A stretch of 18,882 nucleotides of DNA. Source: Thoreauomyces humboldtii (taxonomy: Eukaryota > Chytridiomycota > Chytridiomycetes > Spizellomycetales > Powellomycetaceae). The stretch is taken from NCBI GenBank assembly GCA_027596035.1, contig JADGJA010000434.1, forward strand, positions 1-18,882, written 5' to 3'. Shown piece by piece: positions 9,773 through 18,674 of the stretch. Made by a program: the position numbers and the translations under genes. How positions within the stretch are numbered: position 1 is the stretch's first letter; every line of letters begins with the position of its first letter. Below the pieces are notes generated by a model. It saw only the letters and a program-made list of their open reading frames with translations. It made no database searches and had not been told where the DNA came from.

Positions 9773-10197
9773 CGCAACTCGAGCAGTACCGTCCTCTCTC
9801 GTTCGCCTTCGGCCGCGAGTCCCAGCACCGTCAATTCTCTTCCTCTTGTTGCAGACCTTCACCCGCGGCAACACCACACTTTACCACGTCTGTCGAGCGA
9901 ATCGAGGCGAGAGTCGATGGATGAATCGACAAATATTTGAGAATCTGGCTTGTTTCATAGCTCTTCGTATCCTACTACGGACACGGTGTACATATAATAT
10001 TTCCCTTTCAATTTTGACATTCATGCTTCACGAGAGCGAGTGAGACGAACCAAAGTTCTCTGGCACCTGGATGAACGCAGATATCGCGAGTCTTTAATTT
10101 ATTGTAATGTGTAGCGGCCATCAGGTCACCGCGTGATTTATGTGCAAGTATGTGTGTTTGTATGTGTCTCCCTCGCACGGCAGCGCCGGCTTACAGC
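9773..10197. other. Gap between convergent genes
   Basis: This 425-bp stretch lies between the Arf-GEF stop and the stop of the large minus-strand gene. It contains AT-rich pieces (near 9990-10015 and 10094-10110) and a TG-rich piece near 10140-10167 (TATGTGTGTTTGTATGTGTC), compatible with 3'-end processing signals on both strands. One reading frame offset from the Arf-GEF frame stays open through about 9927. I see no RNA gene. Confidence 0.45.
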
Positions 10198-13100
10198 TCA
10201 ATCCCGGCTGCGCCGTTTCCCTTTTCCCGAGTTCCCTCGAGCCTTCGTTGATTGGGGCTTGACATCCCGGATCGCAATCCCAGTGTGGAGGGGAAGTTCT
10301 CTGTGTGGACGACTCTTCAAACGGGCGAGGTCTTTCTGAATCTCTTTGATCGTAGCGTCGTCAACTCCTGCAACGCCGGAATCAGGGTGCATGAGCGCAA
10401 CCGGAACGTGGATCGGGACCGGCACATTGGCAAGCGGTTCAACAATGTCTTCGGAGACGCGTGCTTTTCCGACCCGGAACGGATGGGGCTGGGAGCGACC
10501 CGGACCGCGAGGCCCGACGCGTGACACGAACGATGGCTTTTCGTCTGCGGGCGGGACCCAGTTCGAGTGAGAACCCTCTATGGCCCACTTCGGGACCGGC
10601 GGGATCCACGTTTCGTCCGGGACGAGGACAAAGGCCTGTTGATGCGCGGATGGAATCACCAGGCCATCGTTAATGATGGTAGACTCGGGGTGCAGGTAGT
10701 GTACCTCGCCTCCAATGACAGCAGTCTCGATGGTCTGACTGAACCCGAAATCGCTGTGAGGTGCTTCGGCCTTCGGAGGAGCCGAAGACGCCTGGCTGAA
10801 ATCTTGAGAATAGCCGCTTTCGTCAAGCGCCGGCAGATCGTCCATGTACGAGCCGATAACTTCGACGGGTACTTTGTTTCCGCGACCAGCCAGGGACTCG
10901 ATCATCGAAAGCTGACTCATCCCGGAGAAATCGCCGTCGAGGTCCGGTAAGTCATCCATATAGGAGCCGTGAACTTTGCGAGCACGCACATTAGCCGTGG
11001 GAATAGGAGATGGAGCGCGACTGCTCAACTGGCTCATTCCATGGTAGAAAGAGCTAGCAGCATCTAGGGCAGGCAAGTCATCCATATAATCCCCATGAGT
11101 TTCAGCTGGCCTAACGTGGGAATCGCGAGTGACAGGGACCGTTGCTGAATGCTCTGGTCCTAACCGCTGGTTTGCTTCCTTGAAGACGAGGACATTGTGA
11201 CCAAAGGTTTCCAAACTCATAACGCTATTTTGCTTCATCCGGCCGATTATTACAGGTTGCTGAGCCATCTTATGCGTAGCTGAACTCGATATGCTGCGCT
11301 TGACCTGGATGGGTTCTGGCAGAGTTCTCGGCACCGGATTCTGGGAGATGCGAATGGGTGGGCTGGGAATGATAGGACTGACGAGGACCGGGACCTTGCT
11401 TCCAATGCCCGAAGAACCAGAAGCTAGAGTATCATTGCTGGATGCTGCGACGTTCAGTGGTCCAGCGGTGCTCAAAGGCACAGGTCTAGATAAGGGTACG
11501 GCCGCAGTGCTCTCGTGCAAGTGCGCAGGACCGCTGCGCTTTGTGGCAGCCTTAGGGAAGGTGCCCTGACCGGCTGGCTGCGGCAAGAATGTTGAAGCGC
11601 CTTTTGGAGTAATTTGCCCTGATGTGCCAATCGCTGCCCGAGACGCACGCGTAAGCGTAGGCGACGCACCCGCACTGCCCCTTCCCGATAACTTTGCAAG
11701 TTCCTTTGAGCCCCCAACTGGCGATCCGGAGGCTGCGCTTTTATCTATGCGCAGAGGATGCTGCGATCGAAATTGAGCGGGACTACCGCCGCGACCACAG
11801 GAGACCGGCGGCGAGACATCTTGCTGAAGAGTTTTGGCCAGCTTCGTAATCGTGAGATTGCCATTCAAGGTACTCTTATGCAAATGAGCAAGCGAATCTG
11901 CGAGATTGCGCGAGAAACCATCGCCGACGCCAGGTGCTAGCTTCTCATCGGGACCGATGCCGGAAGGTCCAGCTCCCGAAGAAGCCTCGAACATTGAGCT
12001 ATCATAAGTGTTTTCAACGCAAGGTTCAGGATCAATAGCTTTGCCCTTTCCTTTGCCAACCACAGCTGCGGGCTGGTCAGTTGATCGTAAGGGTTCCTCG
12101 TGAGTGGATGAGTTGATAATATCGGTTTCTTGCGCACGACCGCGACGCGGACCTACGCGCTCGGCTGACGGCTTGGTGTCAAGTTTCTGGAATTCGGAGA
12201 GTGACATGGTAGGGTTCTTCTTAGGTGCCTTTTCCTTTCTCTTCTTAGATTTCGAAGCGACGGTTTCCGTATCTTCGTCGCCTTTCGGAACAATGACGAT
12301 TGCGTCGTCAAGGTTTATTTCGAAGGCTGAAAGTCGCATCGTTCGTGCTTCCCTGGCTTCCCGCCTGATACGACGTTGCTCACGGCGATCCAGCTTCTCT
12401 TTTCGCTCCATTCGTCGCAGCTCGAGCAGTTCCGGGGTATCAAAGAGCCCGGACGTATCGTTCTCCATTGAGTCAATCTCAGAATCGCTGGAATTGGATG
12501 TATCATCTGAGTCAGAACCACCTTCTTTGTCTCCAGGTGCGATCGATGTCTGCTTCAAAATAGAGCGGACGGTCCCAGTTTTCTCTTCAGTTGAGAGAAC
12601 CTCCAGTGAGTAATCGTCTCCGAAATAAACGCTCTTGGGCACATGTGGCTTCAGGGCGCTCGCATCTTCGTGACTCTCCGGAAGATTCTGTGGGCCTTGC
12701 CTCTCGGTCCGAGACCTGCTCCTCGTCCGTCGAGAAGTGCTACGAGAGCGTGCTCTTTGTTTCTTTGAGTTGGCAACCCGTCCTCTCCCGTCCGTCTGCT
12801 GTCCCGCTGCGTACACGATGTTCTTGGTATACGACTGTCGGATCCCGCCGGTTCCGCTTATGATATCGAATCGCGTGATGAGCCCATCACAATCGATTGT
12901 GGGACAGTCCTGACCCATAAGGTAGTCTCGGGAAAGACCATAAAGCCTTTTCTCGATTCCACGCCAGCAGTTCTTGTGGAAATAAAGGACACACTTGCTG
13001 CGAGCGTTACATGTGACACGGGCGCACACAGGGGCCCCTGGCTCGAAAAATATCTTGCTCTTTGCGCAAGTTTCGTGCTGGCAAAGCTGATCGGCCTTGG

Positions 13101-14143
13101 GACGGTTACCGGCAATCAGCTGCTCCTGCTGGATCAATGTCTTAAGTGTTGCAGGTACGGATTCCGGGATCATGACAGAAGGTTCCCCGGGATACATGGC
13201 ATGATAGTCTCCGGGAAGTGCATCGCAAACGTCGAGCGCTCTGTCGATCAACGGATCCGTCTCTGCGCTCTGCGGATCGTACGCATTCAAGGCCTTCAGA
13301 TATGCCCAGAGCGCGAAGGGTAGCTCGGATGCGTACTTGTTGGCGAGCACGCGGAAAATGTCCAGAATCTCCGGTCCTCTTTTGTCGTCTCCAGACGTCA
13401 TCAGAGAATAGCCAGAAAGGTAGCTAAGCATCCCCAAAGAAAACGGATACTGGCCTCGACGCGGCTCGTCCTCCTCCCAGGTCTTCACCGCGACGTTGAA
13501 GCTCAGGTGGGCCATTCCCCATCTCTGTTGATGGAATGAGAACATCCCAGCAACGACGTTATCCTGGATCACGTCCCGCGCGTCAGCCTGACGTTGCCGT
13601 TGTCGAAAACGCTTTCTGGCCTCTTTGGCCGCAGCGCGCTCCTCGGCTCTGCGTCGCTCCTCCTCCCGCTCCTCCTTTATCTTCAATTCTGCGAGTCGTT
13701 TGGCTTCCAGTGCTGCATGCTTTCGTCGAGACTCCTCAGCTCGAGCCTGGTGCTCCTCGTGCACACTCTTTGCGACAGCAGGTTTTTTGCCATCAGGAGC
13801 CGCAACATCTTCATCATCCGTGTAGACTGAGCTATCGGTGTCGTCCACTAGATCCGGTGGACCCGAATCGCCCGAATCCCTCGCGGCGTTCCGCGCTGCC
13901 ACTTCACCGCGCGACAGGGCCAAATCGTCCAGCGAGCTTGTGGCATCCGAATCATAGCTCTCGTAATCGCTATCAGTCACGTCTTCGTCGCCACTTCCTA
14001 TCTGCAAGAGATCGTTTTGGTCAACATTCACACATTTGAACGGCCTTTGATTAACCGGACGGCCCGTTGAGCATGAGTTTTACCAGGTCCGGCAAGTCCT
14101 TCAGATCGTCCGGAGGGTCCTCCCCCACCGGAGTCGTCAGCAT
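10198..14143 (-). CDS. Large protein with coiled coil and Cys/His cluster; YMDDLP repeats (about 1287 aa)
   Basis: The main exon is 14001-10198. A first exon at 14143-14084 is proposed, joined by an 82-nt intron (GTAAAA..TTGCAG) in phase 0, because the main frame has no early ATG. Residues 20-80 are acidic. A charged coiled coil rich in Arg/Glu/Ala spans about 100-162. Residues 165-320 look helical and may be TPR-like. A Cys/His cluster follows at C327, H329, C332, C346, C351, C357, H362, C365, C386 and C391, with the motif CVLYFHKNCW; it probably binds zinc. An RS-rich basic stretch lies at about 436-453. The rest is disordered, with three GxYMDDLPxLD repeats near 990, 1032 and 1070. The helical region plus FHKxCW-type cluster recalls the TTC3/DZIP3 ubiquitin-ligase group, but I see no RING domain at the C-terminus, so a ligase role is not supported. 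Function is unknown. TGACTCA (14267-14273) and ACGCGT (14253-14258) lie 110-130 bp upstream of the start. Confidence 0.82.
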
Positions 14144-14351
14144 GACGGGCAAGCTCTGCGTGTCAGGCCTTCTTCGGGGGGCTCTATTGGGAGTCGATGG
14201 GGGCGGCTGAGCTGCTTCAAGCTGCCCCCAGGTTTTCACTTTGGCAAAGCCAACGCGTTTTCAGAATGACTCACAGTTGCTCACACGAGTCGCCGTTCAA
14301 ACTTTGATGAATTTTGTAACTATGCGGGTACAGCATTATGATACAATTACA

Positions 14352-15288
14352 TCATGCAAAAACCCTATCAATCACTCTTAAAAGCCGTTCGATCTGCAGT
14401 GATGTATTCGATTCCTCCCGTGACCTCGACGCGTCAAGAAACGCATCTGTTGGAACGAGAAGCACAGTTGGAAAGGGCGCGGTTGCAAAGTACTTGCGGA
14501 GACTCACCCAGCTCGTCCAGAGTTTCCCTAGGGTCAGTATGCCGTGATCCATCCGGATCATTCGAATGCGCACGACGTGGTCGATGGCTTCGATGCTCGT
14601 TCGTCAGACGAGCCGACTCATCTTCTGGCTCGGCCGGGAAGTCGACATGGCGATACCTGCTCATGAGGCGCATCACGTCGGGCGGCAGCCTGTGCGTCAT
14701 ACTCGAGGACAGGATGGGCGCAGAGATGCTCGAGGACGCGTTCGTCCCGGAGCCGTAGTGCGGGAGGACGGGTCCGATCCCGGTTCCCGCGATGGCCTCC
14801 CCTTCTATCCTGACTTCGTCCTCCTCGGCCAGATCCTCGTCGTCATCGTCTATCCCGTCCTCCTCGTCCCCTTGGTGATCTTCGTCTTCGCTTTCCGGGA
14901 ATCCCATGCCCATCCTCAACCTCAACCGGGTGCGCAGGTGCTCGCTGGCTTCCCATTCGCTCGACCCTATGGGCGGAGCGGAGCTCGCGTAGCTCGAGTC
15001 GCTGTCCTCCTCCCCCGCATCGCCCTCGTCCATCTCCGACTCGTCTCCCACGTCATGGTGGGGATGGTGGTGGTGCCCGCCGTCCCAGCCCGACTCGAGA
15101 CGGACAGGTGCGCGGTGTCCAGGACGGTGACGGAGAAACGATGCACCACTGATCGCGGTCCTCCCTGCGGAAATTGGTGCAGCGTCCGAGCGTAGATATC
15201 GAGATGCGTTGCGTCGGAAGACGGATAGAGCTCGCTGCTGTAGTCTACGGCGGGGTGAAGGAGGAAAGACGGGGATTGGTTTTCCCAT
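14352..15288 (-). CDS. Hypothetical acidic protein (2 exons, 291 aa)
   Basis: Exon 1 is 15288-14508 and exon 2 is 14446-14352; the intron of 61 nt begins GTGAGT and ends CAACAG, and the joined frame closes at TGA. Unspliced reading gives a Cys-containing tail that looks non-coding; spliced reading gives a helical, charged C-terminus (DAFLDASRSREES, then IERLLRVIDRVFA), which supports the intron. The N-terminus is basic (RRRLQQRALSVFRR). A His run lies at 72-78. Very acidic segments follow at 81-100 and 132-164, separated by SSEWEASEHLRTRLRLR. A conserved-looking piece LPPDVMRLMSRYRHVDFP spans about 201-218. No family is recognised. It has no signal peptide or membrane helix, so it is probably nuclear or cytosolic. 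It lies 208 bp upstream of the next minus-strand gene; fungal genes in such tandems normally have their own promoters. Confidence 0.7.
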
Positions 15289-15614
15289 TGTGCGACGATG
15301 AGTGGAGATGGAAGGCTTGGGTCAAACGAGGCGACGTTTTCTGAAGTCCAAAAAGTGAGACGAGGGAATCGAGATGGAGAAAGGGCAAGTGGGAAGTCTG
15401 AGGTACAGAGAGAGTCTCGAGCGTCGTGAATGCTTGGGTCAACGGAGGATGGAGGGTGAGAGCTAAATACGAGGAAGGGAGTCACACGCAAGGAACGACG
15501 ATGGGGAGCCTTCTTCCCCGCCGTTACAAAATGACACACGCTTTGGACAGCCGCTAATTATCTAACAGTAGAACTACCACCAATGCAACGAACATGCCGA
15601 ATGACAACTAAGAA
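15289..15614. other. Intergenic region between two minus-strand genes
   Basis: This 326-bp stretch is the presumed promoter of the acidic-protein gene and the 3' region of the secreted-protein gene. A minus-strand frame open from 15539 overlaps the acidic-protein gene in another frame, but has no recognised domain. No tRNA, repeat or named regulatory site is visible. Confidence 0.4.
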
Positions 15615-16863
15615 CTACACGAATAATGCAGCGAGAGCACCTAGGTACAAGAACGGGACGCTGACTCTGCCGCCGGCCGAGACTTGATCCCCGAGAATGT
15701 TGCTGGTGATGTACGGGGCAACCGTGGGCAGAAGGCGTCTTGTCGAGGCTACGAAGGGCCTGAGAGCCGGAAGACCGTTCGGCACTGCACCAGTGGCGGC
15801 ACGAGGAGCGTCCGTGGCAGAAGCTGTCGGGGCAGCTAGGCCCAAATTGTAAGAGACCGGTGCATTCGTCGGCAGAGTCAGGCTCTTGTAGGAGACCGGT
15901 GCGACTCCTGGGTACGTGGGCTGCGCGATGCTCGCATAGGATACGGGCGCATTCGTGGGGTATGTAGATGCGGCATGGGCGCGTGTGCTCGCCACAGGAG
16001 CGGACGTGACGACAGGATCCGAATCTTCATCATCACTTGTGGTTGGAGCATCGTCAACGTGAGCTTTCGACAAGATCGAAGTGGTGTGTGGGACAGCGGC
16101 TGCCGAAGTTCGAGCCGCTGCTGGGGTACTTTCTGCTGCTGGGTGACTTGCTGCCTGCACTAGAACTGTGGACTTCTGAACGGGAACGGTTGCCTCAGCT
16201 ATTGCCGGCGCAAGCGTGGTGCTAGGCAAGGCGGCTGGAGTAGCTGCCATTGACGACGCGGGGACTGCATCAATGGTGATGGGGACGTCGGTGGTCGGCA
16301 AAGGCGTCGAGGACACCCGAGGTGTCGCGGACGGTTGGACAGTTCGTGTCAAGATTCGAGTGGTCTTGTTAGAGGGAACAAATGAAAACCAGATCTTGAT
16401 GAGGAAGGAAGCCACACGTCAGAAGAAATGATCTCGACAAAGGACTGTCGGTTTCTTGATGTTGATACGCTTCGCTCACCTTTCCATCCGTAAGCTCGAC
16501 TTTTCCTTGCACGCCGGTGAGGCCGTCGGAGTCGACACCATAGTTGATAGCTCGGGCGACGCGACCAAGTTCACCCTTTTCGCACTGGGTGCCGACCGAC
16601 ACGTCTGCAACCGCTGGACATCCAGTGGCTGTCTCCACCTTGACGCCGTCGCAGAAGCAGGCGACGTCGGCGAGAATCCTCGCGTTAGCAGCGGACTGCG
16701 ACGAGACGGGCGTGGGGGAAGGGAGAAGCGCGTGACAGGCTGCGTAGGCCGGAGCTGCATCGCAGCTTGCTGTTGTAGGAGAAGACGGAGCGGACGAAAT
16801 GGTCGGTGAGCTCAGCGTTGCCGACGCGGCGGCGAGAGTGGCAATGGCAATTGAAAGCTGCAT
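15615..16863 (-). CDS. Secreted, probably GPI-anchored Ser/Thr/Pro/Ala-rich protein with N-terminal six-Cys region
   Basis: Exon 1 is 16863-16480 (128 codons), starting with a signal peptide (MQLSIAIATLAAASATL) in a good context (CAACAACATG). Cysteines at 34, 43, 69, 71, 82 and 94 (with a CFC pair) suggest a small disulfide-linked domain; this is fewer than the eight of CFEM. Exon 1 ends DGK before GTGAGC. Exon 2 must start in phase 0; possible acceptors are before 16394 (intron 85 nt) or 16364 (115 nt), both ending AAG, giving 387 or 377 aa. A CTGAC branch-site-like motif supports an intron here. Exon 2 is a Ser/Thr/Pro/Ala stalk, likely O-glycosylated, with three PxxAPVSY repeats. The end (SAGG then VSVPFLYLGALAALFV) fits a GPI attachment signal. 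The likely location is the plasma membrane or cell wall. Ligand and role are unknown. Confidence 0.72.
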
Positions 16864-16883
16864 GTTGTTGTGAAAGTGGATGG

Positions 16884-16918
16884 GCTGCCGGCAGCGTTTC
16901 CATCCGGGAACCGGAAAC
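16884..16918. promoter_or_regulatory. Palindromic elements just upstream of the secreted-protein gene
   Basis: GCTGCCGGCAGC (16884-16895) is a perfect 12-bp palindrome 21 bp upstream of the start codon at 16863. Next to it, GTTTCC (16896-16901) and GGAAAC (16913-16918) form a second inverted repeat around a GGGAACC core. Their position suggests binding sites or a leader hairpin; the factor is unknown. Confidence 0.45.
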
Positions 16919-17214
16919 CTTCGCCCTTTAAGATGAAATGAAACCCGAGTCAGTTCATATGCCTTGGCCGTGCCTGCATTTTTGGAGCCTGTTCCGCCAT
17001 GCCACCAATGTCTGGGCTCCCTCCGTGCGACCCCAGACTAATCTGCATTCTGCACAAGAAAGCACGCCAAGAGGCAGGCCAGAGACAGGTCCAAGATTCA
17101 GCGAACTTTTCGGGAGCGGGACAAAGCGATCGGGAACGAATGAAACTGGAGAGCAAGGAGCACGCGAGAATTTTTTGGATGGCAACCCTAAGCGAGGTCC
17201 TACCCCTAAGTGGC

Positions 17215-17227
17215 CCATGACTCATGG
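17215..17227. promoter_or_regulatory. Gcn4/AP-1-type site inside a 15-bp palindrome
   Basis: ATGACTCAT (17217-17225), the exact Gcn4-type consensus, sits in the larger palindrome CCCATGACTCATGGG (17214-17228). Known bZIP factors (Gcn4/CpcA, AP-1) bind such sites in fungal promoters of amino-acid or stress-response genes. It is about 275 bp upstream of the gene at 17499 and about 350 bp upstream of the divergent gene; which one it serves cannot be told. Confidence 0.6.
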
Positions 17228-17267
17228 GGAGGCGTCATCACGTAAGCGGTGAAGGCTGGCGTATGCA

Positions 17268-17319
17268 ACGCGTTGGGGGCGCGAAAACATTCCTTCCATT
17301 TCCCCATTCTTGCACGCGT
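17268..17319. promoter_or_regulatory. Two ACGCGT (MCB-type) sites
   Basis: ACGCGT occurs at 17268-17273 (within the palindrome AACGCGTT) and at 17314-17319, 46 bp apart, 180-230 bp upstream of the ATG at 17499. In yeasts, paired ACGCGT sites bind MBF and drive G1/S expression. In a GC-rich genome this hexamer also occurs by chance, so the call is moderate. Confidence 0.42.
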
Positions 17320-17498
17320 TTGAGCCTCCAACTGCGCAGTCACCACCTTCCACTTGCGTAACTACTTATTATGCAGCCGGTGCACAAGTGCTGCGGCTTT
17401 CCTATCAAGGCCGCGTAACATCTTGTCTATCCTACGCTCGCTTCTCCCATTTGTTGATTCATTTCAGCCTTGAGTTCCCAACACAAACCTTCAGCAAG

Positions 17499-18674
17499 AT
17501 GCGATTCAAACTTTGGGAGCTTCCGCCGGGTCTGCCTTCATCAAAACGACAGCGTCCCAAATCTCCTTTCCACGGAAACACCAGTCCACACTCGTCCCCG
17601 ATGTCGTCTCCGCACACCTCCTACTACGACCCGCTTCTACCTCAGTCGGCAGCAACGCCACATCCGCCCAAGCAGACGCTCACGAAACGCCTCTCGGCGT
17701 GGAGATTGGGAGGAGGCAGTGCGAACGCCGGGTCAGGAGACAAAAGACAGCATCAGACGAACGGGGGAAAAGATTCGCAATCACTGAGAAGGAACGATCC
17801 GAGAACGAGTAGCATCCAGCTCACGCTCGTCGAATTCATCGAAGGAAACAACCATTACATCGCCCACACCACGACCAACGACGTTCACTCTCTCGAAACC
17901 AAGGACCTTGAACGATCCCACGAACCGAGGAGGGACGCAGCCTGGCGGCCCCTTCACGTGGATCCACCAGTCAAACGCGTTCTTCGACGCGTGAGCACCT
18001 GGTTCCACGGTGGACGCACCGCCCGGAAGCGCGACCATCGACGGACCGCCGTCGCTTGCTCGGTGCTGGTCGACGATCACGATCAAGCCCGGAACCGACC
18101 TCCCGAGAGGGCCGTCTCGCACGTGGAGAGGAAGCGACGCGATTGCGAATCCCGACGATGCCAGTCCGAGGACGGAGGAAGGGGGGCGCCGAGCTTCGAC
18201 GTCAGGAGGACGGAAACGGTTCGGAACGGACGCGAGAGAGACGGACAGAAGGATCACGAGTCTGTCGCCGGGTCCGGTTCCGAGATGCAGAGAAGAACGA
18301 TGAGGCGGAAGACCATCAGGAGGTCACCCTCCACCAACGACGAACCGACCACCACCACCCGACACAGCACCTTCCTTCACTCGCAGCCCGTCGTTCCCGC
18401 GGTTCCCGTTCACTACTCGCAGCTGCGTGTCGACTCGACTGCTCGTCGAGCCGCGTCTCCGGTTGAGCCAGATGTGGCTCTCGTCAGTCCACTCCCACCC
18501 AACCCACCGCCCAAGAGCGTGACCGCGACCGTGCCACCCGTCATGCCCGAGATGAAACGGAACCTGTCGCACCAGTACGTCTGGGAGGCCAAGAGGGACG
18601 GATGGATGCTCGTCACCCGAGACAAGAAAGGTGTCGTCATTGGCGAAGTTTTCGTGGGAAAGTACGCCATTTGA
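17499..18674 (+). CDS. Hypothetical basic, Ser/Arg/Pro-rich protein (391 aa)
   Basis: The frame is open from 17310, but the first in-frame ATG is at 17499 (AGCAAGATGC), so that is taken as the start. No family is recognised. The N-terminus MRFKLWELPPG is followed by an SP-rich segment. Two matching motifs, KRLSAWRLGG (63-72) and RRVSTWFHGG (163-172), fit basophilic-kinase sites (R-x-x-S type) and lie exactly 100 residues apart. Between them is a folded-looking stretch (IQLTLVEFIEGNNHYIAH, about 106-123). Residues 175-300 are highly charged and low in complexity. The last 35 residues (HQYVWEAKRDGWMLVT to IGEVFVGKYAI) look like beta strands and are the best candidate for a conserved domain. No signal peptide or membrane helix is seen. 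Promoter sites upstream are listed separately. Confidence 0.66.
   Translation: MRFKLWELPPGLPSSKRQRPKSPFHGNTSPHSSPMSSPHTSYYDPLLPQSAATPHPPKQTLTKRLSAWRLGGGSANAGSGDKRQHQTNGGKDSQSLRRNDPRTSSIQLTLVEFIEGNNHYIAHTTTNDVHSLETKDLERSHEPRRDAAWRPLHVDPPVKRVLRRVSTWFHGGRTARKRDHRRTAVACSVLVDDHDQARNRPPERAVSHVERKRRDCESRRCQSEDGGRGAPSFDVRRTETVRNGRERDGQKDHESVAGSGSEMQRRTMRRKTIRRSPSTNDEPTTTTRHSTFLHSQPVVPAVPVHYSQLRVDSTARRAASPVEPDVALVSPLPPNPPPKSVTATVPPVMPEMKRNLSHQYVWEAKRDGWMLVTRDKKGVVIGEVFVGKYAI

Larger units (their letters stand above)
16864..17498. other. Divergent intergenic region (635 bp)
   Basis: It lies between two divergently transcribed genes, so it must contain both promoters. It holds the palindromes at 16884-16918, the Gcn4/AP-1-type palindrome at 17215-17227 and two ACGCGT sites. 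A GTAACA...TTTCAG stretch at 17415-17467 could be an intron in the 5' leader of the right-hand gene. Open frames in 16938-17252 have no recognisable domain in any of the frames that overlap there. Confidence 0.5.

Noticed and set aside
10815..11094. YMDD motif as a reverse-transcriptase active site
   Set aside because: It occurs three times in disordered sequence without any other polymerase motif; it is a short repeated linear motif.
14967..15539. Minus-strand 190-codon frame overlapping the acidic-protein gene
   Set aside because: It lies in a different frame over the strongly acidic coding region, lacks a recognisable domain and looks like a shadow.
17310..17498. N-terminal extension of the basic protein from 17310
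   Set aside because: It begins with TTG; the first in-frame ATG is 17499, in a good context, and the stretch before it carries promoter-type sites.
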